Shown piece after piece: positions 40,886 through 50,068 of a stretch of DNA of 64,000 nt. Within the stretch, counting starts at the first letter, position 1, and each line of letters starts with the position of its first letter. The notes beneath the pieces are model-generated. The model made no database searches. It had not been told where the DNA came from and worked only from the letters and a program-made list of their open reading frames with translations. Source of the stretch: Gemmobacter aquarius. GTDB taxonomy: Bacteria; Pseudomonadota; Alphaproteobacteria; Rhodobacterales; Rhodobacteraceae. Both the position numbers and the translations under genes were made by a program. The stretch is taken from positions 1,290,001 through 1,354,000 of the forward strand of contig NZ_CP028918.1 in NCBI RefSeq assembly GCF_003060865.1, given 5' to 3'.

Positions 40886-41818
40886 ATGAGCGATATCCAC
40901 GCCTTCGAGCAGCCCAAAGAGGCGGGCTTTGGCGATTTTGTGCAGCTTTTGAAGCCGCGTGTCATGTCGCTTGTGGTGTTCACGGCGCTGGTCGGTCTGC
41001 TGGTGGCGCCGGTGTCGGTGAACCCCGTGGTCGCCTTGGCCTCGATCCTGTTCATCGCGCTGGGGGCGGGTGCCTCGGGGGCGCTGAACATGTGGTGGGA
41101 CGCCGATATCGACGCGGTGATGAAGCGCACGGCCAAGCGTCCGGTGCCTGCGGGCACGGTTGCGGCGGGCGAGGCGCTGGGGCTGGGCATGGCGCTGTCG
41201 GGCATATCGGTCGTGATGCTGGGTCTGGCGTCGAACTGGCTGGCGGCGGGGCTGCTGGCGTTCACCATCTTTTTCTACGTGGTGGTCTATTCGATGTGGC
41301 TCAAGCGTTTGACGCCGCAGAACATCGTGATCGGCGGGGCTGCGGGAGCTTTCCCTCCGATGGTGGGGTGGGTCGCGGCGACGGGGTCGGTTTCGCTGGA
41401 AGCGGTGTTGATGTTCGCGCTGATCTTCATGTGGACGCCGCCGCATTTCTGGGCGCTGGCGCTGTTCATGAAGGAAGATTATTCCAACGCCGGCGTGCCG
41501 ATGCTGACGGTGACGCATGGGCGCAAATCAACGCGGAAACATATCTGGGTCTACACGGTGCTGCTGGCGCCGGTTGCGGTGGGGGCTGCGTTCACCGGGA
41601 TCGGCGGGCCGATCTATCTGGCGGCTTCGGTGTTGCTGAACGGCTGGTTCCTGTGGGGCGCGTGGCGCATCTGGCACCGCGACGAGGCGGTGGCGGAAGC
41701 GGATAAATACGCGGTCGAGAAATCGGTGTTCCGTTTCTCGCTTTACTATTTGTTCCTGCATTTCGGGGCGATCCTCGCCGAGGCGGCGTTGCGGCCCTAT
41801 GGTCTGGGAGGCTGGTAA
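40886..41818 (+). CDS. ctaB: Protoheme IX farnesyltransferase
   Basis: 310 residues, about nine membrane spans. The prenyl-diphosphate site reads NMWWDADIDAVMKRTAKRPV (about residue 70) and the second, YSMWLKRLTPQNIVIGGAAG. It makes heme O, the substrate of CtaA. ATG follows GAAGGAACGG. Confidence 0.96.
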   Translation: MSDIHAFEQPKEAGFGDFVQLLKPRVMSLVVFTALVGLLVAPVSVNPVVALASILFIALGAGASGALNMWWDADIDAVMKRTAKRPVPAGTVAAGEALGLGMALSGISVVMLGLASNWLAAGLLAFTIFFYVVVYSMWLKRLTPQNIVIGGAAGAFPPMVGWVAATGSVSLEAVLMFALIFMWTPPHFWALALFMKEDYSNAGVPMLTVTHGRKSTRKHIWVYTVLLAPVAVGAAFTGIGGPIYLAASVLLNGWFLWGAWRIWHRDEAVAEADKYAVEKSVFRFSLYYLFLHFGAILAEAALRPYGLGGW

Positions 41819-41819
41819 G

Positions 41820-41996
41820 ATGGCATTTCGTCCGGAACATGAGATCCACAAGCGGCGCTTTTCGCGCAACCTGGGGGTGGGGCTGTCGTTGGCGGCGTTC
41901 ATCGCGCTGGTGTTTGCGCTGACGGTGGTGAAGGTCACCGAAGAGGGCAAGATGAAGCACAACGCCGATGGCACCATTCAGGGGCAGTCCGAGTGA
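41820..41996 (+). CDS. Small membrane protein CoxF
   Basis: 58 residues: a basic N-terminus (MAFRPEHEIHKRRFSRNLGV), one membrane helix (LSLAAFIALVFALTVVKV) and a polar tail. Short proteins of this form lie between ctaB and ctaG in Rhodobacteraceae and resemble the N-terminal region of Cox11/CoxF. It starts two bases after ctaB and overlaps the ctaG start by one base (TGATG). Role in oxidase assembly is inferred from place. Confidence 0.8.
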   Translation: MAFRPEHEIHKRRFSRNLGVGLSLAAFIALVFALTVVKVTEEGKMKHNADGTIQGQSE

Positions 41997-42565
41997 TGCA
42001 TAAGCAGAACAAGACCGCGCTCTATCTGGTGGGGGTGGTGGCTTTGATGGCGTCGCTGTCCTTTGCCGCCGTGCCGTTCTATTCATGGTTTTGCCGCGTG
42101 ACGGGGTTTGCCGGAACGACAGGCGTCGCCACTGCTGCGCCGGACGAGATATTGGACCAGACGGTGATCGTGCGTTTCGATGCCTCGATCGAGAAGGGGA
42201 TGCCCTGGACCTTCAAGCCGATGCAGCGGGAAATGACCGTGCGGATCGGCGAGAACGCCTTGGCGTTTTACGAGGCCGTCAATACCGCCAAGCGGACGGT
42301 TGCCGGAACGGCTGCCTATAACGTCACCCCCGATGCGGCGGGTGGCTATTTCGACAAGATCGAGTGCTTCTGCTTTACCGAGCAGGTCCTGAAACCGGGC
42401 GAGCGGGTGGAAATGCCTGTAAGCTTCTTCGTGGACCCCGAGATGCTGAAGGACCCCGAGGGCCAATTCGTGAAGGAAATAACGCTTTCCTACACGTTTT
42501 TCGAAACACCGTTGACCGAGGAGCAGGCAGCACTTGCCGCCTCTGAGGGCGAGACGGTAAACTGA
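41996..42565 (+). CDS. ctaG: Cytochrome c oxidase assembly protein CtaG (Cox11)
   Basis: 189 residues. One N-terminal membrane helix (ALYLVGVVALMASLSFAAVP), PFYSWFCRVTGFAGTT, and the copper-binding motif ECFCFTEQ, followed by PVSFFVDPEM. It delivers copper to CuB of subunit I on the periplasmic side. A GTG three bases earlier is possible; the ATG at 41996 is preferred. Confidence 0.95.
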   Translation: MHKQNKTALYLVGVVALMASLSFAAVPFYSWFCRVTGFAGTTGVATAAPDEILDQTVIVRFDASIEKGMPWTFKPMQREMTVRIGENALAFYEAVNTAKRTVAGTAAYNVTPDAAGGYFDKIECFCFTEQVLKPGERVEMPVSFFVDPEMLKDPEGQFVKEITLSYTFFETPLTEEQAALAASEGETVN

Positions 42566-42589
42566 CAAGAAACGCGAGGGAAACCGGAC

Positions 42590-43390
42590 ATGGCACAAGC
42601 CAAGAACCACGACTACCACATTCTTCCGCCGTCGATCTGGCCGTTCATCGCTGCGGTCTCGGCCTTTCTGATGCTGTTCGGGGCGACGCTTTGGATGCAT
42701 GGCAAAGGGCCGTGGCTGGCGCTGATCGGCTTTGCCGGGGTGCTTTACGTGATGTTCGCCTGGTGGTCGGACGTGGTGAGCGAAAGCCAGGTCGGTGACC
42801 ATACGCCGGTGGTCCGCATCGGGCTGCGCTATGGCTTCATCATGTTCATCATGTCGGAAGTCATGTTCTTTGCCGCATGGTTCTGGTCGTTCTTCAAGCA
42901 CGCGCTTTACCCGATGGGGCCGGAAAGCCCGGGCATCGACGGGGTCTGGCCACCTGCGGGGATCGAGACTTTCGATCCGTGGCATCTGCCGCTGATCAAC
43001 ACGCTGATCCTGCTGTGTTCGGGGGCTGCGGCCACTTGGGCGCACCATGCGCTGGTGCACGAGAACAACCGCAAGGACCTGAAGAACGGTTTGCTGCTGG
43101 CGGTGGCACTGGGTGTGTTGTTCACCTGTTTCCAGATCTACGAATACAGCCATGCGGCCTTTGGCTTTGCCGGCAACATCTATGGCGCGAACTTTTTCAT
43201 GGCGACGGGCTTTCACGGGTTCCACGTCTTTATCGGCACGATCTTTCTGCTGGTGTGCTATTTCCGCGCGACGCGGGGGCATTTCACGCCAGAAAAGCAT
43301 GTCGGTTTCGAGGCTGCGGCCTGGTACTGGCACTTTGTCGATGTGGTCTGGCTGTTCCTGTTCGCCTCGATCTACGTCTGGGGCCGGTGA
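42590..43390 (+). CDS. ctaE: Cytochrome c oxidase subunit III
   Basis: 266 residues, seven membrane spans. Characteristic stretches are [66 protein letters not shown] and [20 protein letters not shown]. It stabilises the active site during turnover. Followed by repeat copy D. Confidence 0.97.
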   Translation: MAQAKNHDYHILPPSIWPFIAAVSAFLMLFGATLWMHGKGPWLALIGFAGVLYVMFAWWSDVVSESQVGDHTPVVRIGLRYGFIMFIMSEVMFFAAWFWSFFKHALYPMGPESPGIDGVWPPAGIETFDPWHLPLINTLILLCSGAAATWAHHALVHENNRKDLKNGLLLAVALGVLFTCFQIYEYSHAAFGFAGNIYGANFFMATGFHGFHVFIGTIFLLVCYFRATRGHFTPEKHVGFEAAAWYWHFVDVVWLFLFASIYVWGR

Positions 43391-43402
43391 GGGCTGAAAA
43401 CG

Positions 43403-43459
43403 CCGGGGGGCTTTGCGCCCCCCGGACCCCCCGCAGGATATTTTTCGGACAGAAAATGA
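43403..43459 (+). repeat. Dispersed stem-loop repeat, copy D
   Basis: CCGGGGGG-CTTTGCG-CCCCCCGG, ACCCCCCG, tail AGGATATTTTTCGGACAGAA. It starts 12 bases after the ctaE stop. The tail is almost identical to copy B. Confidence 0.75.
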
Positions 43460-43505
43460 GGGGCGCGGGGCGGATGCCTCGCGCTTTTTCGGTTGGGGAA
43501 GGGAT

Positions 43506-44192
43506 ATGTCGATGTTGCGCCGGATGATTGTGCCTTTGCTGTTCGGCTTGGCGGGGGCGGCGGTTCTGATCGGGCTTGGTGTCTGGCAGATGCAGCGGCT
43601 GTCGTGGAAAGAGGCGGTGCTGGCCGACATCGACGCGCGGATCGTGGCGGCGCCGGTCGGGCTGCCCGAAGCGGTCGACCGTGTGCGCGACAGCTATCTG
43701 CCGGTGCGGGTGAAGGGGCGGTTCACGGGCGAGCATGTCGATGTGCTGGTGAGCCGCAAGCAGATTGGCGCAGGGGTGCGGGTGGTCGAGGTGTTCGAGA
43801 CCGGGGCCGCAGGCGGTGTGCGGCGGGTGCTGGTGGACCGTGGGTTCGTGACCGACGATCTGCGGGATGCGCCGCGGGTTTCGGGAGAGGCCGAGGTGGT
43901 CGGAAACCTGCATTGGCCCGACGAGGTGGATGGCTATACGCCACCGCCAGACCCCAAGACCGGGCTGTGGTTTGCCCGCGACGCCGATGCGATTGCCGCG
44001 AGCCTGCGGACCGAGCCGGTGTTTATTATCGCGGCCGCGCCAACCGGTGGCGCGATCGAGCCGATGGCGGTCGATACTTCGACTATTCCCAATGACCATC
44101 TGCAATATGCGATCACGTGGTTTTCGCTGGCGGCGGTCTGGCTGGGGATGACAGTCTATCTTCTCTGGCGTATCAGGCAGCGGACGGTTTGA
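43506..44192 (+). CDS. SURF1 family oxidase assembly protein
   Basis: 228 residues with a membrane helix at each end (VPLLFGLAGAAVLIGLGVWQM and YAITWFSLAAVWLGMTVYLL). SURF1 motifs are WQMQRLSWKEAVL, RVKGRFTGEH, VLVDRGFV and PNDHLQYAITWFSLA. It helps insert heme a into subunit I. ATG at 43506 follows GGGAAGGGAT. Confidence 0.92.
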   Translation: MSMLRRMIVPLLFGLAGAAVLIGLGVWQMQRLSWKEAVLADIDARIVAAPVGLPEAVDRVRDSYLPVRVKGRFTGEHVDVLVSRKQIGAGVRVVEVFETGAAGGVRRVLVDRGFVTDDLRDAPRVSGEAEVVGNLHWPDEVDGYTPPPDPKTGLWFARDADAIAASLRTEPVFIIAAAPTGGAIEPMAVDTSTIPNDHLQYAITWFSLAAVWLGMTVYLLWRIRQRTV

Positions 44193-44217
44193 ACCGTGAC
44201 AACGAGGCTATAGGCTG

Positions 44218-45609
44218 ATGACGATGAATTACATCTCGACCCGTGGTGCAGCACCGGTTCTGACCTTTGGCGAAGCGATGATGACGGGCCTTGCGCGGGA
44301 CGGCGGGCTTTATGTGCCCGAAACCGTGCCGGTGATGGCCAAGGCCGAGATCGCGGCGCTGGCCGGGTTGACCTATGAGGAGATCGCGTTCCGGGTGATG
44401 CGGCCGTTTCTGGGCGACACCTTCCGCGATGATGAATTCCGCGAGTTGATCGCCAAGGCCTATAGCGGCTTTGGCCATGCCGCGCGGGCGCCGCTGGTGC
44501 AGCTCGGGGCGAACCATTTCCTGCTGGAGCTGTTTCACGGGCCGACCTTGGCGTTCAAGGATTTCGCCATGCAGCTGATCGGGCAGATGATGCAGGCGGC
44601 GCTGGCCAAGACCGGCGAGCGTATCACCATCGTGGGGGCCACGAGCGGCGATACCGGATCGGCGGCGATGGAGGCGTTCCGGGGGTTGAGCAATGTCGAT
44701 CTGTTCATCCTGTTCCCGCATGGCCGCGTGTCGGACGTGCAGCGGCGGCAGATGACCACGCCTTCCGAGGCGAATGTCCATGCGCTGGCGATGGACGGGG
44801 ATTTCGACGATTGCCAAGCCCGCGTTAAGGACATGTTCAACGATTTCGCATTCCGTGACGGGGTGCGGCTGGCGGGGGTGAACAGCATCAACTGGGCGCG
44901 GGTGCTGGCGCAGGTGGTGTATTATTTCAGCAGCGCGGTGTCTTTGGGTGCGCCGGAGCGGGCGGTTTCGTTCACGGTGCCCACGGGGAATTTCGGCGAC
45001 ATCTTCGCAGGCTACATCGCGCGCAAGATGGGGCTTCCCATCGAGCAACTGGTGATCGCGACCAACCATAACGATATTCTGGACCGTGCGATGCGGTCGG
45101 GGGCCTATAAGACCGACGGGGTGAAGCCGTCGATCAGCCCGTCGATGGACATTCAGGTGTCTAGCAATTTCGAGCGGGCTTTGTTCGATGCCTACGGGCG
45201 CGATGGCGGGGCCGTGTCGCAGTTGATGGCCGAATTGAAGGCGGGTGGTTTTGCCATCAGCCAAGGCGCTTTGCAGATGCTGCGCGGCACCTTTGCCTCG
45301 GGGCGCTGTTCCGAGGACGAGACTATCGCCACGATCCGCCACGCTTTTGCAACCACGGGCGAGGTCTTGTGCCCGCATTCCGCCGTGGGGGTGAAGGTTG
45401 CCGGGGAGCATCTAGGGGCTGTCCCGATGATTACGCTGGCCACGGCGCATCCGGCGAAGTTTCCCGATGCGGTCGAGGCGGCGATGGGCGCGCGGCCGGC
45501 GCTGCCGCTGCGGATGGGCGATCTGTTCGACCGGCCCGAGCGGATGACCCGCGTTCCGAATGATCTGGCCGCGCTTCAGGCCGTTGTGCGCGAAAGGACT
45601 GCGCGTTGA
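44218..45609 (+). CDS. thrC: Threonine synthase
   Basis: 463 residues of the long fold type II form. N-terminus MNYISTRGAAPVLTFGEAMM, the PLP lysine in FHGPTLAFKDFAMQ (about residue 112), the phosphate-binding VGATSGDTGSAAMEAFRG and TVPTGNFGDIFAGYIARKMG. It makes threonine from O-phosphohomoserine. Its TGA overlaps the TTG start of the next gene. Confidence 0.96.
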   Translation: MTMNYISTRGAAPVLTFGEAMMTGLARDGGLYVPETVPVMAKAEIAALAGLTYEEIAFRVMRPFLGDTFRDDEFRELIAKAYSGFGHAARAPLVQLGANHFLLELFHGPTLAFKDFAMQLIGQMMQAALAKTGERITIVGATSGDTGSAAMEAFRGLSNVDLFILFPHGRVSDVQRRQMTTPSEANVHALAMDGDFDDCQARVKDMFNDFAFRDGVRLAGVNSINWARVLAQVVYYFSSAVSLGAPERAVSFTVPTGNFGDIFAGYIARKMGLPIEQLVIATNHNDILDRAMRSGAYKTDGVKPSISPSMDIQVSSNFERALFDAYGRDGGAVSQLMAELKAGGFAISQGALQMLRGTFASGRCSEDETIATIRHAFATTGEVLCPHSAVGVKVAGEHLGAVPMITLATAHPAKFPDAVEAAMGARPALPLRMGDLFDRPERMTRVPNDLAALQAVVRERTAR

Positions 45610-46865
45610 GCCTGAGAATTACCACGCTTGCCAATGGGTTTCGCATCGTCACCGAAGCCATGCCGGGGCTGTTGTCTGCATCCGCCGGGGTCTGGGTGAC
45701 GGCGGGGGGGCGCCACGAGCGGGCCGAGCAGAACGGGATCGCGCATTTTCTGGAACATATGGCGTTCAAGGGGACGAAGCGTCGGTCGGCTTTGCGGATT
45801 GCCGAAGAGATCGAGGATGTGGGGGGCTATATCAACGCCTATACCAGCCGCGAGATGACCGCCTATTACGCGCGGGTGCTGTCGGCCGATGTGCGGATGG
45901 CGCTGGATGTGATCGCCGATATCGTGCTGAACCCGGTGTTCGACGCGAAGGAGATCGAGACCGAGCGGGGCGTGATCTTGCAGGAAATCGGGCAGGCGCT
46001 GGATACGCCCGATGACATCATCTTTGACTGGTTGCAGGAGGTGTCTTATCCTGACCAGCCGTTCGGGCGCACCATTCTGGGGCCGTCCGAGCGGGTGGGG
46101 GCGTTCAAGAAGAAGGACTTGCAGACCTTTGTGGCCGAGCATTACGGGCCGGACCAGATGATACTGGCCGCTGCGGGCGGGGTCGATCACGACAGCATCG
46201 TGGCGCAGGCGGAAGAACTGTTCGGGCATCTGAAACCGGTGGGTGACGCGCGCTTGCAAAAGGCGCTGTTCGGGGGTGGCGAGCGGCGCGAGGTCAAGGA
46301 TCTGGAGCAGGTGCATTTCGCGCTGGCCTTCGAGGGGCCGGGATACCGCGCGCCCGATGTCTACGCAGCGCAGGTTTACGCCACGGCGATGGGCGGCGGC
46401 ATGTCGAGCCGCCTGTTCCAGAAGATCCGCGAGGAGCGGGGGTTGTGCTATTCGATCTTTGCCCAGTCGGGCGCCTATGAGGATACGGGGCAGATCACGG
46501 TTTATGCCGGAACGTCCGAAGACGAGATCGGCGATCTGGTGGGGCTGACGGTCGACGAGATGAAGCGTGCCGCTGACGATATGAGCGAGGCCGAGGTGGC
46601 ACGGGCGCGGGCGCAGTTGAAGGCAGGCATGCTGATGGGGCTGGAAAGCCCGTCAAACCGCGCCGAGCGCAACGCCCGGCTTCTGGCGATCTGGGGGCGC
46701 GTGCCGGGGGTCGAGGAAGTGGTGGCACGGATCGACGCGGTGGGCGTGGGCGATGTGCGGGCCTATGCCGCATCTGTCGCGGTGGCGAAGTCGGCGGTGG
46801 CGCTTTATGGCCCCGTCGCCGATGCGCCCGGTCTGGAGGCGATCCGCGCTAGGCTCGCCGCCTGA
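45606..46865 (+). CDS. M16 family zinc peptidase (processing-peptidase-like)
   Basis: 419 residues. The inverted zinc motif is GIAHFLEHMAFKGTKRRS (HxxEH, about residue 44) with the downstream Glu in ETERGVILQEIG. The C-terminal half has GGGMSSRLFQKIREERGLCY. It resembles mitochondrial processing peptidase beta, of which alphaproteobacterial M16 enzymes are the nearest bacterial kin. TTG start overlapping thrC, and its stop overlaps the next ATG, indicate translational coupling. Confidence 0.93.
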   Translation: MSLRITTLANGFRIVTEAMPGLLSASAGVWVTAGGRHERAEQNGIAHFLEHMAFKGTKRRSALRIAEEIEDVGGYINAYTSREMTAYYARVLSADVRMALDVIADIVLNPVFDAKEIETERGVILQEIGQALDTPDDIIFDWLQEVSYPDQPFGRTILGPSERVGAFKKKDLQTFVAEHYGPDQMILAAAGGVDHDSIVAQAEELFGHLKPVGDARLQKALFGGGERREVKDLEQVHFALAFEGPGYRAPDVYAAQVYATAMGGGMSSRLFQKIREERGLCYSIFAQSGAYEDTGQITVYAGTSEDEIGDLVGLTVDEMKRAADDMSEAEVARARAQLKAGMLMGLESPSNRAERNARLLAIWGRVPGVEEVVARIDAVGVGDVRAYAASVAVAKSAVALYGPVADAPGLEAIRARLAA

Positions 46866-47449
46866 TGCTGGCTTTTCGCCGCAAGGTCCGCATCGAGACC
46901 GAGCGCATGACGCTGCGCCTGCCGCAGCATGGCGACTGGAAGCCCTGGGCGATGCTGCGGGCGGAAAGCGCCGGGTTTCTGGCGCCGTGGGAGCCGTCCT
47001 GGGCCGAGGATCACCTGACGCGGCGGTCTTTCACCAACCGTGTCTATTGGGCGGCGCGGGCCGAAGCGCAGGGCACGGCGCTGCCCTTGATGCTGGTCAG
47101 GCGCGAGGATCAGGCGCTTTTGGGGGCGATCACACTCGACAACATCCGTCGTGGCCCGTCGCAATCGGGCACGCTGGGTTATTGGATCGGCGAGCAATTC
47201 TCGCGCCGCGGTTATATGAAGGAAGCGATCCTTGGCGTGGTGCATCATGCCTTTAACGTGATGGATCTGAGCCGGATCGAGGCGGCCTGCCTGCCCGAGA
47301 ATGCGGCATCGCGCGGTGTGCTGGAGAGATGCGGCTTCAAATACGAGGGTGTGGCGCAAAGCTATCTGCAAATCGCGGGGCGCTGGCGCAACCATGTGCT
47401 TTACGCGAGCCTGCGGACAGACCGGCGCGGTCGCACGGACGTGGGCTGA
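46865..47449 (+). CDS. GNAT acetyltransferase, RimJ type
   Basis: 194 residues: RIETERMTLRLPQHGDWKPW at the start, SGTLGYWIGEQFSRRGYMKE in the acetyl-CoA region and ASRGVLERCGFKYEGVAQSY near the end. These are typical of ribosomal-protein alanine acetyltransferase RimJ. It begins on the last base of the M16 gene. Confidence 0.88.
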   Translation: MLAFRRKVRIETERMTLRLPQHGDWKPWAMLRAESAGFLAPWEPSWAEDHLTRRSFTNRVYWAARAEAQGTALPLMLVRREDQALLGAITLDNIRRGPSQSGTLGYWIGEQFSRRGYMKEAILGVVHHAFNVMDLSRIEAACLPENAASRGVLERCGFKYEGVAQSYLQIAGRWRNHVLYASLRTDRRGRTDVG

Positions 47450-47467
47450 CGGCTTGCCTTGCCAAGA

Positions 47468-47540
47468 GCGGGGGGCCACTGCCCCCCCGCACCCCCCCCC
47501 GCACCCCCCCGACGGGCGGATACTTAAGCCATTGTGAACA
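47468..47540 (+). repeat. Dispersed stem-loop repeat, copy E
   Basis: GCGGGGGGC-CACT-GCCCCCCCGC, an expanded C-rich spacer with two ACCCCCCC runs, and the tail GGATACTTAAGCCATTGTGA. It starts 19 bases after the RimJ gene in the same orientation. Confidence 0.7.
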
Positions 47541-47560
47541 GGGCGAGGGTCTTATGCCTT

Positions 47561-47622
47561 TTCACGCTTGCTCAAATATTCTCGGGAGGGGTCCGGGGAG
47601 GGTGGAAAACCCTCTCCGGCCT
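47561..47622 (-). repeat. Dispersed stem-loop repeat, copy F
   Basis: Minus-strand copy: GGAGAGGG-TTTTCCA-CCCTCCCC, ACCCCTCCCG, tail AGAATATTTGAGCAAGCGTG. It follows the acuI stop (47639) in acuI's orientation and faces copy E tail to tail. Confidence 0.75.
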
Positions 47623-47638
47623 TGGGGCAAAAGCGCCG

Positions 47639-48628
47639 TCAGGCGTTCACATCGACCACGATTCGGCCCTGAACCTCGCCCCGCAGGATGGCGGCGCCGA
47701 GGGTCGGCAGGTCCGACAGGGTGGCGGGGCGGATCATCGCTTCCAGCTTGCCCATCGGCAGTTCGGCGGCAAGGCGGTTCCACGCGACCACGCGTTGCGC
47801 GTAGGGGATGGTGACCGAGTTGATGCCCAGAAGGTTGACGCCGCGCAGGATGAAGGGGGTGACCTTGGCGGGCAGATCGGCGCTGGCGGCAAGGCCGACC
47901 GAGGCGACCGAGGCATTGGCCTTCATCTGGCCCAAGAGGCGGGCCAGCATCGCGCCGCCCGCGTTGTCGATGGCACCGGCCCAGAGTTCGGATTCGAGCG
48001 GTTTTTTCACCGTCTCGGCCAGATCGGCGCGGGGGATGATGCGGCTGGCCCCCAGATCGCGCAGGTAGCTTTCCGTCTCGGGGCGACCGGTCACGGCGGC
48101 GACGCGGTAGCCGTTCGCCGCGAGAAGCGCGGTGGCGACCGACCCCACGCCGCCTGCGGCCCCTGTTACCAGCACCTCGCCCTGATCGGGGGTCAGGCCG
48201 TGGGCTTCGAGCGCCATGATGGCGAGCATGGCGGTGAAGCCTGCGGTGCCGATGGCCATGGCCTGACGCGTCGATATCGCATCGGGCAGGGGCACCAGCC
48301 AATCGGCATTGACGCGGGCCTTTTGGGCATATCCGCCCCACCACGCCTCGCCCACGCGCCAGCCTGTCAGCACCACGCGGTCGCCCGCCTTGTAGCGCGG
48401 GTCGGAGGAGGTTTCGACCGTGCCGGCAAAGTCGATTCCGGGCACATGCGGATAGGTCCGCACGAGACCGCCGCCGGGGCCGATGCACAGCCCGTCCTTG
48501 TAGTTCAGCGTGGAGTATTCGACGGCCACCGTCACCTCTGCTTCGGGCAGGCGGCTTTCGTCGATGGATTGGACCGAGGCGGTGGTCTGGCCGGTGTCGT
48601 CTTTTTCGACGAGAAGGGCGCGGAACAT
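47639..48628 (-). CDS. acuI: Acryloyl-CoA reductase-type MDR oxidoreductase (AcuI/YhdH)
   Basis: 329 residues. ATG at 48628 follows AAAGGAAACC; the longer frame to 48787 is not supported. Family blocks are VEYSTLNYKDGLCIGPGGGL, PHVPGIDFAGTV, GWRVGEAWWGGYAQKARVNA, the NADPH loop VTGAAGGVGSVATALL and LGINSVTIPY. AcuI reduces acryloyl-CoA to propionyl-CoA with NADPH and is used in DMSP and 3-hydroxypropionate assimilation in Rhodobacter. Here it stands alone, without other DMSP genes. Confidence 0.9.
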   Translation of the reverse strand: MFRALLVEKDDTGQTTASVQSIDESRLPEAEVTVAVEYSTLNYKDGLCIGPGGGLVRTYPHVPGIDFAGTVETSSDPRYKAGDRVVLTGWRVGEAWWGGYAQKARVNADWLVPLPDAISTRQAMAIGTAGFTAMLAIMALEAHGLTPDQGEVLVTGAAGGVGSVATALLAANGYRVAAVTGRPETESYLRDLGASRIIPRADLAETVKKPLESELWAGAIDNAGGAMLARLLGQMKANASVASVGLAASADLPAKVTPFILRGVNLLGINSVTIPYAQRVVAWNRLAAELPMGKLEAMIRPATLSDLPTLGAAILRGEVQGRIVVDVNA

Positions 48629-48894
48629 GGGGTTTCCTTTTTTGTTATGCACGGTCTTGGTCATGCCCGGTTTCAGACCGCTCGTTCGCGCGGCAATATA
48701 GGACGGACAGTCACAATCAAGGCGTATCGCAGGGCAATTTCCCTTGCGGGTGCCCTTGCGGGTGATTGAATTTGTGACAGTGTGCAATATCTTGACGAGG
48801 CACTTCCAGAGCTAATCCAGCCTTTGTCTGCCTTCGCTGGAATTTCCAACGGTCGGCTCGGTCAGGGCATGAGTGAGAGAGGAAAAAGGAACTG

Positions 48895-49947
48895 ATGAAA
48901 CACACGAGAGCGCCGCTTCTTTCCGTTGCCGCCCTGTTCGGGCTGGCAACGGCCGTATCCGCAGCAGATGCCGAGCTGACGGTTTTCGATTGGGCCGGCT
49001 GGGATATTCCGGGTCTGTCGGCGAAATACGTCGAAAAGCACGGCGACAGCCCGACCTATGCGTTTTTCGGCGACGATGACGAGGCGTTCCAGAAGGTCAG
49101 TTCCGGTTTCAAAGCCGATCTGGCGCATCCCTGCGTGGCCAGCCTGCCGCGCTACAAGGAAGCGGGTCTGATCGAGCCATGGGATGTGTCGAAGATCCCG
49201 GAATTCGCCAATATCCACCCGCCGCTGCTGGAATCTTCGGTGGTGAAGGATGATCAGGGCGTGTGGTTCATCCCGACCGATTACGCCTATACCGCCGTGG
49301 CCTATAACACCAAGGAAGTGACGGCCGAAGAGGTCGCCTCGCTTCAGGTGTTTACCGATCCGAAATTCGCCGGGCGCATTTCGCTGCCCGACAGCGCCGA
49401 TGACATCTGGTCGCTGGCTTTCCTCGCCACCGGTGTGACGTCTTGGGACAACGTGACAGACGAGCAGTTTCAGGCGGCGGCAGATTGGCTGCGCGCGGTG
49501 CATCCCAACGTGCGGGCCTATTGGGCCGACCCTGCCGAGATGAGCCAGCTTATGGCGACGGGCGAGGTTCTGGTGGCCTGGTCGTGGAACGACGGTGTGG
49601 CGCTGCTGCAGGACGAGGGCTTCCCCATCGGTTTCAACCGCACGCCCAAGGAAGGGGCGGCGACCTGGTATTGCGGTTACGTCAACCTCAAGGACGGGCC
49701 GGGCAGCGAAGACAAAGCCTATGATTTCATGAACAGCTTCCTCGACCATGGCTCGGCCAAGGCGATCCTCGATGCCATCGGCTATGCCATCTCGAACGAT
49801 GCCGCGCTCAAGGAGATTCCGGCCGAGGAGCTGAAGGCGGCTTTCGTCGATCCGGTCGAGGGGCCGATGCTGGCGCAGACGCCGGTGAGTTCGGAGTTCC
49901 GCGCCAAGATGATCGAAGAGTTCGAGAACATCAAAGCGGGGTTCTGA
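48895..49947 (+). CDS. ABC transporter substrate-binding protein, PotD-like
   Basis: 350 residues with a Sec signal peptide (LLSVAALFGLATAVSAADAE). The mature part has ELTVFDWAGWDIPGLSAKYV, VWFIPTDYAYTAVAYNTKEV, WADPAEMSQLMATGEVLVAW and TWYCGYVNLKDGPG, as in spermidine/putrescine family 1 binding proteins. No permease or ATPase gene adjoins it, so its partners must be elsewhere. A strong hairpin ends the gene. Confidence 0.88.
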   Translation: MKHTRAPLLSVAALFGLATAVSAADAELTVFDWAGWDIPGLSAKYVEKHGDSPTYAFFGDDDEAFQKVSSGFKADLAHPCVASLPRYKEAGLIEPWDVSKIPEFANIHPPLLESSVVKDDQGVWFIPTDYAYTAVAYNTKEVTAEEVASLQVFTDPKFAGRISLPDSADDIWSLAFLATGVTSWDNVTDEQFQAAADWLRAVHPNVRAYWADPAEMSQLMATGEVLVAWSWNDGVALLQDEGFPIGFNRTPKEGAATWYCGYVNLKDGPGSEDKAYDFMNSFLDHGSAKAILDAIGYAISNDAALKEIPAEELKAAFVDPVEGPMLAQTPVSSEFRAKMIEEFENIKAGF

Positions 49948-49992
49948 CTCCGGCTTGACCAAGACCGAGGCTGGCGGAAGTCGGTCTTCAGG

Positions 49993-50030
49993 GCGCCCGG
50001 CGGCAGGACCGCCGGGCGCTTGGCTTTTGC
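49993..50030 (+). terminator. Terminator after the binding-protein gene
   Basis: An 11-bp stem, GCGCCCGGCGG and CCGCCGGGCGC, with the loop CAGGA, followed by TTGGCTTTTGC. It lies 45 bases after the stop. Confidence 0.8.
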
Positions 50031-50068
50031 GTCATCGTCCCGTCACGGCTCTGTCCCATCCTGCGCCG

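Noticed and set aside
47480..47510. Long C-runs as a possible assembly error
   Set aside because: Similar runs occur in copy G of the same repeat family, so they are taken as real, although run length may be inaccurate.
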